From Thiogranum longum (GTDB lineage: Bacteria; Pseudomonadota; Gammaproteobacteria; DSM-19610): a stretch of DNA of 64,000 nucleotides. The stretch spans positions 1,992,242 through 2,056,241 of the forward strand of contig NZ_SMFX01000001.1 in assembly GCF_004339085.1 (NCBI RefSeq), given 5' to 3'. The position numbers and the translations under genes are program-made. Below the pieces are notes generated by a model. That model did not search any database. It was not told where the DNA came from and saw only the letters and a list, made by a program, of their open reading frames with translations. Numbering within the stretch: position 1 is the first letter of the stretch; every line of letters begins with the position of its first letter. This document shows positions 45,466 through 53,670 of this stretch, piece by piece.

Positions 45466-46386
45466 ATGCCTGGGGATCAACCCGAAAAACCTGTTGAACG
45501 CGCACTCGTCTTGCTGATTCGCGGCCTGGCCTGGCTGCCGCTGCCGCTGCTCTATGTGGTAGCAGACACGCTGTTCCTGCTGCTTTATTACGTGGTTCGC
45601 CTGGAACGCACGCTAACCCGGGACAATCTGCAACGCGCCTTTCCGGACCTGCCGGAACAAAACCTTAAACGCATCGCCGCGAAATCATACCGTAATGCCC
45701 TGCACGTCCTCTTCGAAACCATACATGCGCAGCGCATATCTGAAGCCGGATTGCGCAGCCGTGTGAAATTCGACAATCCGGAACTTCTCGATCAACTACT
45801 CGACAAACACGGCAAGGTGCTCGCTGTGGCCGCCCACCAGGGCAACTGGGAGTGGCTGGAGATGGCAAGTTCACTGTGCATGTCTGCACCACTGGCAACC
45901 CTGTACAAACCACTCAACCATCCCGGCATCGAAAAAATGCTTAACGAAACACGGCAACGTTTCGGCGGAAAAATGATTTCGGCCCAACGCGCACTGCCGC
46001 GACTGCTGCGCTTTACCCGTGAACGCAGCATTGTTGCGGTGCTCGCCGACCAGGGACCCCAGCCGCATGAAGAAAAATACTGGGCGACTTTTCTCAACCA
46101 GGACACGGCCTTCTACCCCGGTATCGAAAAACTGGCGCGCATACTGGAAATGCCACTGTTGTTTACCCATGTGACCCGCACCAGACGCGGCCATTACCGG
46201 GTACGTTTTGAATTACTGGGCACCCCGCCGTGGAGCATGCCCGAAGGCGAACTGATGGAACGCTATATCCGCGCCGTTGAACAGCAGATCATCGGCCATC
46301 CCGAAGACTGGCTATGGATGTACAAGCGCTGGAAGTACAACAAAGACGCCACGGAAACCACTGCACATCAACCCGTTAACCGGTAA
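45466..46386 (+). CDS. LpxL/HtrB-type lipid A acyltransferase
   Basis: A 306-residue membrane-associated acyltransferase. The catalytic H-x4-E motif is in AAHQGNWEW. An N-terminal hydrophobic segment is followed by RTLTRDNLQRAFPDL. Other family blocks are LYKPLNHPGIEKML, VLADQGP and the C-terminal WLWMYKRWKY. Enzymes of this family add a secondary acyl chain to lipid A, or act on other lipids. The ATG at 45466 is chosen over one at 45406 because homologous sequence begins there. It overlaps the convergent CDGSH gene by 11 bp. Confidence 0.87.
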   Translation: MPGDQPEKPVERALVLLIRGLAWLPLPLLYVVADTLFLLLYYVVRLERTLTRDNLQRAFPDLPEQNLKRIAAKSYRNALHVLFETIHAQRISEAGLRSRVKFDNPELLDQLLDKHGKVLAVAAHQGNWEWLEMASSLCMSAPLATLYKPLNHPGIEKMLNETRQRFGGKMISAQRALPRLLRFTRERSIVAVLADQGPQPHEEKYWATFLNQDTAFYPGIEKLARILEMPLLFTHVTRTRRGHYRVRFELLGTPPWSMPEGELMERYIRAVEQQIIGHPEDWLWMYKRWKYNKDATETTAHQPVNR

Positions 46387-46783
46387 AACCGCAATGCTTG
46401 TGGCTGGCATCACAAAACGGTTTCCTGGCCGACTCGCCACAACGACACAATGCCACCTTATTGCGTGTGGTTGTACAGTGACCATCGGCACTGCTGATAG
46501 TCATCGGCCCGTTTGCAATCAGCATCGCATTCTCCCGCACGGTAATCACCAGCGGCCCGTCACCTGTTAGCGGCTCTGGCTTGTCATCGGTAAAACAACC
46601 GTCATCCTCAAACCCTGCATCTCGATGTGATCCATCACAGAAGGGTTTATTGGCTGAATGCCCACATCGGCACAAGGCAACATCATCTGACTTTTCCAGC
46701 CGCTTGCCATCTGCATCCAGCACCTCGATATCGCCGGTGCACAACAGCGGGCCATTGGCCAGTACCTTGATGATATTTTCCAC
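46376..46783 (-). CDS. Double CDGSH iron-sulfur protein
   Basis: A 135-residue protein with two CDGSH-type 2Fe-2S sites: CRCGHSANKPFCDGSH and CRCGESARKPFCDASH, each with the three-Cys, one-His ligand set. An N-terminal segment (ENIIKVLANGPLLC) and a repeated beta strand (NAMLIANGPMTI) show that it arose by internal duplication. Likely a small redox or cluster-transfer protein in the cytoplasm. The start is GTG at 46783 with AGGAG nine bases upstream. The second motif has DASH for DGSH. Confidence 0.85.
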   Translation of the reverse strand: MENIIKVLANGPLLCTGDIEVLDADGKRLEKSDDVALCRCGHSANKPFCDGSHRDAGFEDDGCFTDDKPEPLTGDGPLVITVRENAMLIANGPMTISSADGHCTTTRNKVALCRCGESARKPFCDASHKHCGFTG

Positions 46784-46974
46784 TGCAGCATTCTCCTGAA
46801 ATATTTTGTACCCGCATTGTATCCTACAAATCAGGAAAAATGATTCTTCCACAACTTCAGGAAAACGCACACCGGGTAGCAAACTGAAAAAACAAGCCGC
46901 CACAGCTCTTGAATTTCTGATCTCAACCCGCATTTAGGAGACAGGCGGGCCAACCAGACAACGAGGACGAGAGA

Positions 46975-48072
46975 ATGCAATACAGGATTGATTTCAGAAA
47001 TATCGACAAGGACACTCGAGCAGATCTCCGTAACCAGATAGACGAACGCATCGCGCACCTGGAAAAACGCATTAGTACATTTTCCAACAAGGACTTGCGC
47101 CTCCACGGTGCCGTACAGAAACACGGTGGAAAGGAGTTGTACCGGGTCGGGTTATCCCTCCATCTGCCGGGGCGCATACTCAGTGCAGAAGAGGAAGCGG
47201 AAAACGCTGTAACCGCTATCACCGAGGCATTCTCCGAGCTTGAACGCCAGGCCCTTCGACACAAGAGCCGAATCCGGCACGAGCACCTGTGGAAGCGCAA
47301 GAGCCGACGGCGCGAGCTTCATGACAGCAAGGCAAAAACCGGGACTGACGCCACTGCAACTTCGACAAGTCACGCGCAACCGCAAGACTGGTTTTCCAAA
47401 GTAGAACCCTGCCTGGATGGCCTTTATGATTTTGCACGGCATGAAATCACCTACTTGCAGAATCTCGGTGACTTGTCGCCAACCGATATCCAGCCGGACG
47501 AACTGGTTGACAGCGTAGTGGTTAGCGCCTGGGAACGACAAGCGGAAAAACCTGACTCAATCGAGTTCAGGGCCTGGCTATACCAATTGGCCATCGAAAT
47601 TCTTGACGAAGAAGTACGCCGGCATGCCCGCCGCGAGCAGGATATCAGCCTGGAAACCGTGGTATCGCAGGGTTATGATCCCGACGATGACTCGATCTAT
47701 GAATTTTACCAACCTGACGAAGTGCTGCGGGTTGAAGACCTGATTGCAGTCAATGACGGGAGTGTCGAATACCAGCGTCATCTACCAGCCACGCTGGCCC
47801 GGTTACCCCGATCCTGGCGGCGGGCATTGTTACTGCGTGACCTGTTTGACCTGTCACCGGACCAGATCGCCAGTGCACTCAACCAGAAACTCACCGACGT
47901 AGAGGCCGCTATCGCGCATGCAGAACAATTTATTACAGCACACCTTGGTGAACGGGATATTGCCGGTCTGGCGTCAGTAATTGAGCAACCCGGTGTCGCG
48001 CTGAAAAGACTGCTGCGAAACGGCTACCCGCGCCAGCTACACGATGAACTGAAGAGGAAGTTTGCGCGCTGA
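46975..48072 (+). CDS. Fusion of ribosome hibernation factor (HPF/RaiA) and sigma-factor-like domains
   Basis: A 365-residue protein of unusual architecture. Residues 1-105 match HPF/RaiA, which binds idle 30S subunits; the closing helix AVTAITEAFSELERQALRHKSR is typical. A basic Ser/Thr linker follows (105-135). Residues 172-216 resemble sigma region 2 (DELVDSVVVSAWERQ...FRAWLYQLAIEILDEEVRR). Residues 268-322 resemble sigma region 4 (LPATLARLPRSWRRALLLRD...LSPDQIASAL). It could link ribosome state to transcription, but the sigma-like part may have lost promoter binding. It shares one base with the downstream gene (TGATG). Confidence 0.8.
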   Translation: MQYRIDFRNIDKDTRADLRNQIDERIAHLEKRISTFSNKDLRLHGAVQKHGGKELYRVGLSLHLPGRILSAEEEAENAVTAITEAFSELERQALRHKSRIRHEHLWKRKSRRRELHDSKAKTGTDATATSTSHAQPQDWFSKVEPCLDGLYDFARHEITYLQNLGDLSPTDIQPDELVDSVVVSAWERQAEKPDSIEFRAWLYQLAIEILDEEVRRHARREQDISLETVVSQGYDPDDDSIYEFYQPDEVLRVEDLIAVNDGSVEYQRHLPATLARLPRSWRRALLLRDLFDLSPDQIASALNQKLTDVEAAIAHAEQFITAHLGERDIAGLASVIEQPGVALKRLLRNGYPRQLHDELKRKFAR

Positions 48073-48728
48073 TGCCAATAGTACCCGATGCCCTGCTGTT
48101 ACTGACCAGCCGCTGCCCCTACTGCCCGACCGTGCTGCAGGGGCTGTCCGAACTGGTCAAATCCGGCAAAATCGGGCGGCTGGAAGTCGTGAACATTGAA
48201 ATCCACCCGGAAGTTGCCGAACAGCACGGCGCACGCGGCGTTCCCTGGATACGTATCGGTGACTTTGAACTGGAAGGCCTGCATTCACCTGCCGAGTTGG
48301 CGGAATGGGCGCAGCACGCCAGCTCCCAGAGCGGACTGTCCGATGGTTTTGCCGCTTTGCTGAAGGACGGGCAACTGGGCAAGGTCATCAACACTATCCG
48401 TAACAACCCCCGACACCTCGATGCACTGCTACACCTGGCCGCTGCCCCGGAGACCGAACTGACCGTGCGTATCGGCATAAGTGCAGTACTGGAAGACCTG
48501 CAAGGCAGTCCGGTTTTGCAGGAAAAACTGCCGGCATTGCTCGAACTGAGCCAGCATGAAGACCCGCGCATACGCACCGATGCAGCTCATTACCTGATGC
48601 TTACCGGGTTGCCGCAAGCCGCCGAACGGCTACAGGCCATGACCGGGGACAGCGATAGTTCGGTTCGCGAGGTGGCATCGGATGAACTGGCAGAGCTGCA
48701 TGAATTGCTCGATGCAGCGGCGCCGTAA
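48072..48728 (+). CDS. Thioredoxin-fold protein fused to HEAT-like repeats
   Basis: A 218-residue protein. Residues 1-85 form a glutaredoxin/thioredoxin-like domain with the redox motif CPYC at 15-18 and a cis-proline site (ARGVPWIRIG). Residues about 110-218 are HEAT-like helices (ELTVRIGISAVLEDL, HEDPRIRTDAAHYLMLTG, SDSSVREVASDELAEL). It may be a redox-sensing scaffold. Its ATG overlaps the stop of the HPF-sigma fusion gene (TGATG), so the two are translated together and probably work together. Confidence 0.8.
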   Translation: MPIVPDALLLLTSRCPYCPTVLQGLSELVKSGKIGRLEVVNIEIHPEVAEQHGARGVPWIRIGDFELEGLHSPAELAEWAQHASSQSGLSDGFAALLKDGQLGKVINTIRNNPRHLDALLHLAAAPETELTVRIGISAVLEDLQGSPVLQEKLPALLELSQHEDPRIRTDAAHYLMLTGLPQAAERLQAMTGDSDSSVREVASDELAELHELLDAAAP

Positions 48729-48734
48729 CGTACG

Positions 48735-49127
48735 TCAACTGGTGTCTTCTCCGCCCAGGACTTCGGTCATCTGCTGAGACGAGACCGGCAGCACCAGTGT
48801 CCGGTAGAGCGGGAACAATGCCGCGAGTTTATCCACGTATTGCAGCTCAGCCTTTTCCACCAGCACGATAACACGGGTTTCCGGCGAATAGCGTCGCAGG
48901 CTGGCCAGCAGTGTATCCAGGTTACTGACATTGACTCCGGCGTAGTTGTTGGCATAACCGTAGTTGAACTCGGCCACCAGGAAGGCCGGTTTTGATTTTT
49001 TCAGCTGGCCGATAGCCTTGCGCTGTGAATTGAGTTTGGCCTCCTCAAAACCCAGGCGTCGGTATAACGCCGAGAAGTTCGGATGCGCCGGTGACTCGAC
49101 AACAGAAAGTATCTGCGGTTTTACCAC
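48735..49127 (-). CDS. Receiver-like alpha/beta protein downstream of nnrS
   Basis: A 130-residue protein I cannot place in a named family. Alternating strands and helices (PAFLVAEFN, LDTLLASLRRY, TRVIVLVEK, LYRTLVLPVS) suggest a receiver-like five-strand fold. The usual phospho-acceptor Asp is replaced by Glu (VAEFN) and no conserved Lys is clear, so phosphorylation is doubtful. It starts at GTG, 5 bp after the nnrS stop, and is almost certainly co-transcribed with nnrS. Confidence 0.65.
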   Translation of the reverse strand: MVKPQILSVVESPAHPNFSALYRRLGFEEAKLNSQRKAIGQLKKSKPAFLVAEFNYGYANNYAGVNVSNLDTLLASLRRYSPETRVIVLVEKAELQYVDKLAALFPLYRTLVLPVSSQQMTEVLGGEDTS

Positions 49128-49132
49128 GACAC

Positions 49133-50326
49133 CTAACCGTCCTGTCCATCAATGCGTGGTTGGGTCAGTATCGGGAAGTAGCGCAGGGTTAGTACGCTGA
49201 ATGCGACAATCCACAAACCCTGTGACACCACGACCCACAGGCGGTAATGCGAAACATCGATCATTGGTAGTGCGACGCGCGCCAGTAGCGCCGCCACCAG
49301 TAACAGGAATACCGGGGTGAGGACAGCTGGCGGGGCCATAATATCCCGCCCGGTATGCCCCAGCGCTACGCGCGACATCATTCCCGCAGTCATCAGGCCG
49401 ACACCGCCAACCGCGAAAGCATGCAGCGCCAGGTAGGGCGACAGGTCAAGGAAATAGACGGCAGCTTTCAACGCAAAGCCGGCGATGATCGCGCCATAGG
49501 CAAGATACAGTGACCACAGCAGTGGCTTTTTCCAGATACCGGGCGTGTACCAGCCAACCCAGCGCATGGCATGTAATACCAGCAGCGCGATGGCCAGCAG
49601 ACTGACCGGGAGACTGTCGGGGCGAAAAATATCCGCCAGCCAGAAAGCCACAAACAACACCACACTGCTGATATCGAGCCACTTGCGATTGCTCAGTTGC
49701 ACGGCATAGCCCACACCACGCTCGATAAAGAACGGCAACACACGGCGACTGAGCATCAGAATCAGCGCCAGCACCAGGTACAGTCCGGAAAACAGTCCGA
49801 CAACGATGCCTGATTCCAGCGCCCCTCCCGCTCCAAGGTAGAACAGAAGGTTGCTACCGGCCATCAGGGCGGCTTTCAGCAGGATGGGGGCCTGGGCCCA
49901 ACTGCGTGTACGCATCACAGGAACGGCAATGGCAACCAGAAAGCCTGTATTGAACAACAGGTCGAAGACAGCCGCGTAATAGAGATATGCCGCATCCCCC
50001 ACGGCTAACAGCAGGCGTGCCAATAGCCAACACAAAAATAATAACAACAAGGGTATGCCTCGCAATGTGGCAACACCCGTCCAGTTACGCACTGCAGTCA
50101 GCAGGAAACCGGCAATCACCGCCATGCTGTAACCGTAAATCATCTCGTGTCCATGCCAGACCATGCCGGAAAGCCCTGCCAGTGGCAGTGAACGGTAGCC
50201 ACCGAACACGCCCAGCCAGATCAGCATGGAGATTGCGCCAAATGCCAGGGCGGCAAGAAAAAATGGCCGGAACCCCAGCCGCAGCCAGGCCACACCACGG
50301 GGTGTACTTTCTTCTATTTGAAGCAA
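49133..50326 (-). CDS. nnrS: NnrS family membrane protein
   Basis: A 397-residue haem- and copper-binding membrane protein linked to nitric oxide tolerance and denitrification. The family opening RLGFRPFFLAALAFGAISML and WHGHEMIYGYSMAVIAGFLLTAV (with metal-binding histidines) are present. So are LHAMRWVGWYTPGIWKKPLLWSLYLAY and the LHAFAVGGVGLMTAGMMSRVALGHTGR block. About 12 helices. I chose the TTG at 50326, with AGGAG nine bases before it, because it puts the LQIEES segment at the N-terminus as in homologues. An FNR/DNR-type box lies upstream. Confidence 0.92.
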   Translation of the reverse strand: MLQIEESTPRGVAWLRLGFRPFFLAALAFGAISMLIWLGVFGGYRSLPLAGLSGMVWHGHEMIYGYSMAVIAGFLLTAVRNWTGVATLRGIPLLLLFLCWLLARLLLAVGDAAYLYYAAVFDLLFNTGFLVAIAVPVMRTRSWAQAPILLKAALMAGSNLLFYLGAGGALESGIVVGLFSGLYLVLALILMLSRRVLPFFIERGVGYAVQLSNRKWLDISSVVLFVAFWLADIFRPDSLPVSLLAIALLVLHAMRWVGWYTPGIWKKPLLWSLYLAYGAIIAGFALKAAVYFLDLSPYLALHAFAVGGVGLMTAGMMSRVALGHTGRDIMAPPAVLTPVFLLLVAALLARVALPMIDVSHYRLWVVVSQGLWIVAFSVLTLRYFPILTQPRIDGQDG

Positions 50327-50388
50327 CCGATTAATCTCCTGAAACGTGCAGCAATAGCGCAGCATCAATCCCGAGCGGTAATAATGCC

Positions 50389-50402
50389 ATGATATAGATC
50401 AA
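50389..50402 (-). promoter_or_regulatory. FNR/DNR-type box upstream of nnrS
   Basis: On the minus strand TTGATCTATATCAT, one mismatch from TTGAT-N4-ATCAA. Its centre is about 70 bp upstream of the nnrS start. No good -10 hexamer sits at the expected distance, so promoter details are unsure, but NnrS genes are known members of NO/oxygen-responsive regulons. Confidence 0.6.
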
Positions 50403-50423
50403 TGACGTCATCGGGGTCACCGT

Positions 50424-50672
50424 TCAGTTCAGCCAACGCACCAGGTAATAGATCTGCTGACTTTCTGACGACGTGGATGGCCCGGCTACTACTGCAGCGT
50501 GGCGCTTGCGATCCGGGTCTGACGCTTCGAGGGCGGCCGACTCTGAATCCATCTTCTGGACACAGGAGGCCGGCAGACGTTTTTTCTTTTTCGGCGCGTA
50601 GACGACGGCAAAGATTTCCTTCACCACTCCACGGCCCCCGTCCCCCATCAATCCGTATATCGAAACACCCAT
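50424..50672 (-). CDS. Small hypothetical protein
   Basis: An 82-residue protein starting MGVSIYGLMGDGG, with a basic KKKKR stretch and a C-terminal SSESQQIYYLVRWLN. AAAGG lies shortly before the ATG. Its amino-acid use looks more natural than that of the two other overlapping reading frames here, and it lies just upstream of the nnrS control region. No family recognised; it could be a chance frame. Confidence 0.45.
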   Translation of the reverse strand: MGVSIYGLMGDGGRGVVKEIFAVVYAPKKKKRLPASCVQKMDSESAALEASDPDRKRHAAVVAGPSTSSESQQIYYLVRWLN

Positions 50673-50819
50673 AAAAACCTTTCTCCCTCTGGCCAGCCCG
50701 GGCCAAAGGTACGCTGTCAAAACGCCCCGTACAACGCCAGAATCAGTCCGTCGATTTTATGACAATGCCTTCCTGCAAGTCTTGACCGGGTTATAACCCT
50801 TACCTATATAAGTGCTATG

Positions 50820-51035
50820 TTATACACAGCGAAGTGAGGTCACTGAAAATCTTAGTGTCAAACCTTCCTGACTTTCTGTCATACGTAAATATAAGCTTGT
50901 AACTTATTGTTTAATAATTATATTACGAATTGGTTACTTTTTGATCAATTTAACGCACAAACTGTAATACCCGTTAAAAACAGGTTTGTCCGCTAAATAC
51001 TCCACAGAGTTATCCACAGAATTTGTGGATAACTC
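50820..51035. other. DnaA-box cluster with AT-rich stretch
   Basis: The 50673-51066 spacer holds no gene. It carries TTATACACA (50820-50828), TTATCCACA (51010-51018) and an inverted TGTGGATAA (51024-51032); all match the DnaA-box consensus TTATNCACA. The last two lie in a perfect 12-bp inverted repeat (51007-51018 and 51024-51035). A markedly AT-rich stretch runs from about 50875 to 50960. This could be a replication origin, a DnaA-titrating site or a DnaA-controlled element. No dnaA, dnaN, rpmH or mnmG lies nearby. Confidence 0.55.
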
Positions 51036-51066
51036 AGCTGTATTTTAGCGCCGGAAAGCTGACACA

Positions 51067-51405
51067 TTAATAAGCAGGCGTATCAATGCCCCCGGCTCGG
51101 CGGGTTTCATGTTCCTGTACCACAATCCAGGGCGCCACGACTGCCGCCCATAATTCGGGATTACGGGCATTCCAGTCCCGTGCAATATCATCCGGCAGGT
51201 GTCGCACCTGACCGGATGTCAGCCAGCCTTCCACCGTTTCCCGATCGTCGTTGACGAAGCGGGTCGCAACCTCAACCAGGTCCAGCGCCGGGTCGACCTG
51301 CAGCACCACACCACGGGCAAAGTGCCGTTCGAGTTCCTGCCAGCTTATACGTGCGGTTTGCTGCAGCAGGTCAGTCTTGCTGTAGCACGGTGTCTCATCA
51401 CTCAT
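51067..51405 (-). CDS. DUF2288 family protein
   Basis: A 112-residue protein of the DUF2288 family: QTARISWQELERHFARGVVLQVDPALDLVEVA, then a helical middle and the closing LWAAVVAPWIVVQEHE motif. Small, soluble and conserved in proteobacteria and cyanobacteria; function unknown. It starts 6 bp after the SpeE-like gene ends, on the same strand, suggesting co-transcription. Confidence 0.87.
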   Translation of the reverse strand: MSDETPCYSKTDLLQQTARISWQELERHFARGVVLQVDPALDLVEVATRFVNDDRETVEGWLTSGQVRHLPDDIARDWNARNPELWAAVVAPWIVVQEHETRRAGGIDTPAY

Positions 51406-51411
51406 GGTCGA

Positions 51412-52161
51412 TTACTCAAACAGTGTTCTGATCCGGTAGACCAGTCCGTTGCGGCGGCGCGGGTTCAGCTCTGCCACCCCAGCCAACCGCTCGCGCAGCT
51501 GGCGCGTGCTTGCAGCACGACGCAAGAATGCGCCGACGCTATTGTAATTCTGCGAGGTTGTCAGGTTGAAGCCCGACACAAAGCGGTTACGACAGGAGGC
51601 CTGTGAGACATAGGCGGAAACCTCCAGCTCGATGCCGGAGGCAAAATTACTGACGATGACGCCGTCACCACTCAACAATGCCAGCAGTGAACCTGCCCAC
51701 TTACCATCAGCATATATCGCTCGCTGTGGTTCACCATCCACTTCCCCAAACAGGTCATCGATGATCATGTCGAAGGCGGGGCCCTGGTACTGGCGCACCC
51801 ATTCTATGGCATCGGCCTCGACAAGCTGCACGTCGTCACCCTGTACACCGAAGTAACGCTCTGCCACTGACAGGTGTACCGGGTTCAGCTCCACCCCGAC
51901 TATCTGTTGTGGGTGTACAAAACGGCGCAGGTTCTGGATTACAGCACCACCACCGACACCCAGCACCAGGATACGCTGCAGTTCACCGGGCTGGTAAAAA
52001 AACGCGGGCGCCAGCAGCAGGTCCCACACGCTGCCGGTAACCGGGCGCGTCGGGTTGTACTGGCTGTGGAAGACACCATTGGTATACAGGCGCAGGGTGC
52101 GCCCGGCGCTGCGCACCTGGTAGTCCACACCATCCGCCTGTTTTTGCCATACAAGACTCAT
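51412..52161 (-). CDS. Spermidine synthase-like methyltransferase-fold protein
   Basis: A 249-residue Rossmann-fold protein related to SpeE. The nucleotide-binding motif is ILVLGVGGGAVIQNL, followed by VGVELNPVHL and the acidic loop FDMIIDDLFGE. It lacks the usual spermidine-synthase N-terminal beta domain, so it is the short type found widely in proteobacteria and may not make spermidine. Cytosolic. Operon partner of the DUF2288 gene downstream; preceded by the mrp terminator. Confidence 0.85.
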   Translation of the reverse strand: MSLVWQKQADGVDYQVRSAGRTLRLYTNGVFHSQYNPTRPVTGSVWDLLLAPAFFYQPGELQRILVLGVGGGAVIQNLRRFVHPQQIVGVELNPVHLSVAERYFGVQGDDVQLVEADAIEWVRQYQGPAFDMIIDDLFGEVDGEPQRAIYADGKWAGSLLALLSGDGVIVSNFASGIELEVSAYVSQASCRNRFVSGFNLTTSQNYNSVGAFLRRAASTRQLRERLAGVAELNPRRRNGLVYRIRTLFE

Positions 52162-52178
52162 AGGTTCCTATCCTGCCA

Positions 52179-52217
52179 TAAAAAAACCCCGGTGCTCACA
52201 AAAAGCGCCGGGGTTAA
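52179..52217 (-). terminator. Rho-independent terminator between mrp and the SpeE-like gene
   Basis: On the minus strand AACCCCGG (52208-52215) pairs with CCGGGGTT (52185-52192), followed by a run of seven Ts. It ends transcription coming from mrp. Confidence 0.85.
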
Positions 52218-52238
52218 TTGCCCGGGAAATTTCCGACT

Positions 52239-52306
52239 CCGTCATACCGGCGAATGCCGGTATCCCTGTTGAAGATACTGGATCCCGGCTTGCGCCGGGA
52301 TGACGG
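52239..52306. repeat. Cruciform-type intergenic repeat
   Basis: Outer arms CCGTCAT (52239-52245) and ATGACGG (52300-52306) enclose two perfect inner hairpins: ATACCGGC/GCCGGTAT (52244-52263) and ATCCCGGC/GCCGGGAT (52282-52301). It belongs to a widespread proteobacterial family of intergenic repeats with the TACCGGCGAATGCCGGTA core. Confidence 0.8.
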
Positions 52307-52360
52307 TACGTAATGGAAAATGACGGTACGTGGTGGAACAGAACGGTACGTGATGGAAAA
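52301..52360. repeat. Three tandem 20-bp repeats next to the mrp stop
   Basis: Three head-to-tail copies of a 20-bp unit with the shared core ACGGTACGT (TGACGGTACGTAATGGAAAA and two variants with few changes). The array starts within the end of the cruciform repeat and stops 2 bp before the mrp stop codon. Confidence 0.85.
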
Positions 52361-52362
52361 GA

Positions 52363-53454
52363 TCAGTTGTTCTGGATCACGATCTGCGGGAACTTGGCCG
52401 CGTGGTTCTTCGCCTTCTGCGACAGCTTGGCGGCTGTACGACGAGCAATATCGTGGTAGATCTGTGAGATACGACCTTCCGGTTCGGCAACCACTGACGG
52501 ACGACCGTTATCGACTTCTTCGCGGATACTCTTGTCGAGCGGTAATGCGCCGAGGAAATCAACATCGTGCTGCTCGGACATGCGCTCGCCACCGCCTTCA
52601 CCGAAGATGTGTTCTTCGTGTCCGCACTCGCTACAGATGTGGATACTCATGTTCTCGATAATGCCAAGAACCGGCACTTCGACCTTTTCGAACATCTTGA
52701 GACCCTTGCGGGCATCGAGCAATGCGATATCCTGCGGCGTGGTGACGATAACCGCACCACTGACCGGCACTTGCTGGGCCAGCGTCAGCTGCACGTCACC
52801 GGTGCCCGGCGGCAGATCGATAACCAGGTAATCGAGACCGCTCCAGTTGGTGTCATTGAGCAACTGCTGCAAGGCCTGGGTGACCATGGGGCCACGCCAG
52901 ATCATCGGTGTCTCTTCGTCAACCAGGAAACCGATGGACATCACCTGCAGGTTGTAGCTCTTCATGGGTTCCAGCGTCTGGCCGTCCTTTGAATCCGGCT
53001 GACCGCTGATGCCCAGCATGCGTGGCTGACTGGGGCCATAAATGTCCGCGTCCAGTACGCCGACCGAAGCGCCATCGGCAGACAGCGCCAGCGCCAGGTT
53101 GGTCGCGGTGGTGGACTTGCCCACACCGCCCTTGCCGGAAGCTATCGCGATAATGTTCTTGATGCCGCTGAGGGTTTTCACACCCTTCTGAACCGAATGG
53201 GCCTGGATCGCGGTATTGACGTTGACGCGCGCCTGGGTCACACCGTCCAGTGACTCGATCATTTCTTTCAGCTTCGCCGCCAGCTCATCCTTGTAGCTCC
53301 CTGTGGGGAATCCCAGGACGATGTCGACAACCACCTGATCGCCTTCGATCATAATGTTGCGAACCGCCCTGGCGGACACCAGATCTGTTTCCAGATAGGG
53401 ATCGATATATTCCTGCAGTTTGCTTTCGACTTGCTGCTGGGTGACTTCAGCCAT
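52363..53454 (-). CDS. apbC: Mrp/ApbC iron-sulfur cluster carrier ATPase
   Basis: A 363-residue protein. Residues 1-90 are the MIP18-like domain. The ATPase core has the deviant Walker A GKGGVGKS at 107-114, DADIYGPSQPRMLG, and the cluster-binding CSEC at 274-277 in the conserved MSIHICSECGHEEHIFG block. It assembles and delivers 4Fe-4S clusters in the cytoplasm; the window is rich in iron-sulfur proteins (Nap, Rnf, Nth). The start is the ATG at 53454 with AGAGGA upstream. It is divergent from metG, the usual gammaproteobacterial arrangement. Confidence 0.95.
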   Translation of the reverse strand: MAEVTQQQVESKLQEYIDPYLETDLVSARAVRNIMIEGDQVVVDIVLGFPTGSYKDELAAKLKEMIESLDGVTQARVNVNTAIQAHSVQKGVKTLSGIKNIIAIASGKGGVGKSTTATNLALALSADGASVGVLDADIYGPSQPRMLGISGQPDSKDGQTLEPMKSYNLQVMSIGFLVDEETPMIWRGPMVTQALQQLLNDTNWSGLDYLVIDLPPGTGDVQLTLAQQVPVSGAVIVTTPQDIALLDARKGLKMFEKVEVPVLGIIENMSIHICSECGHEEHIFGEGGGERMSEQHDVDFLGALPLDKSIREEVDNGRPSVVAEPEGRISQIYHDIARRTAAKLSQKAKNHAAKFPQIVIQNN

Positions 53455-53595
53455 AATGCTGTTCCTCTGGATCTTGAATAACCGGCCGTCCGGCCTTGAA
53501 ATTACTGAAAATTTGAAGCGGCGATTGTACACAGTTCGGGGCCACCGGTCTTCATCCCGTTTTGTACGGTTTAGGCGGGGGAATCCGGATGGCTC

Positions 53596-53670
53596 GCCCC
53601 GGCATGGCGCCTTTTTATGGCTTCGGCGCAGGCATGCGCAAGGCGCCATAAAAAGGCACCGCACCGGGGC
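53596..53670. repeat. Inverted-repeat element between mrp and metG
   Basis: Arms of 26 bp (53596-53621 and 53645-53670) match at 22 of 26 positions; their inner end is GCCTTTTTATGGC. The 23-bp spacer is itself partly palindromic (GCGCAGGCATGCGC). It fills the middle of the 329-bp mrp-metG spacer (53455-53783), which must also hold both divergent promoters; I see no clear -35/-10 pair there. Confidence 0.75.

Noticed and set aside
50365-50706. 113-residue minus-strand frame overlapping the small gene at 50424-50672
   Set aside because: Arg/Ser-rich, without a ribosome site, and it runs across the FNR-type box; the other frame looks more protein-like.
50820-51035. Firm assignment of this region as the chromosome origin
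   Set aside because: No dnaA, dnaN, gyrB, rpmH or mnmG gene is nearby, and skew cannot be judged from one window.
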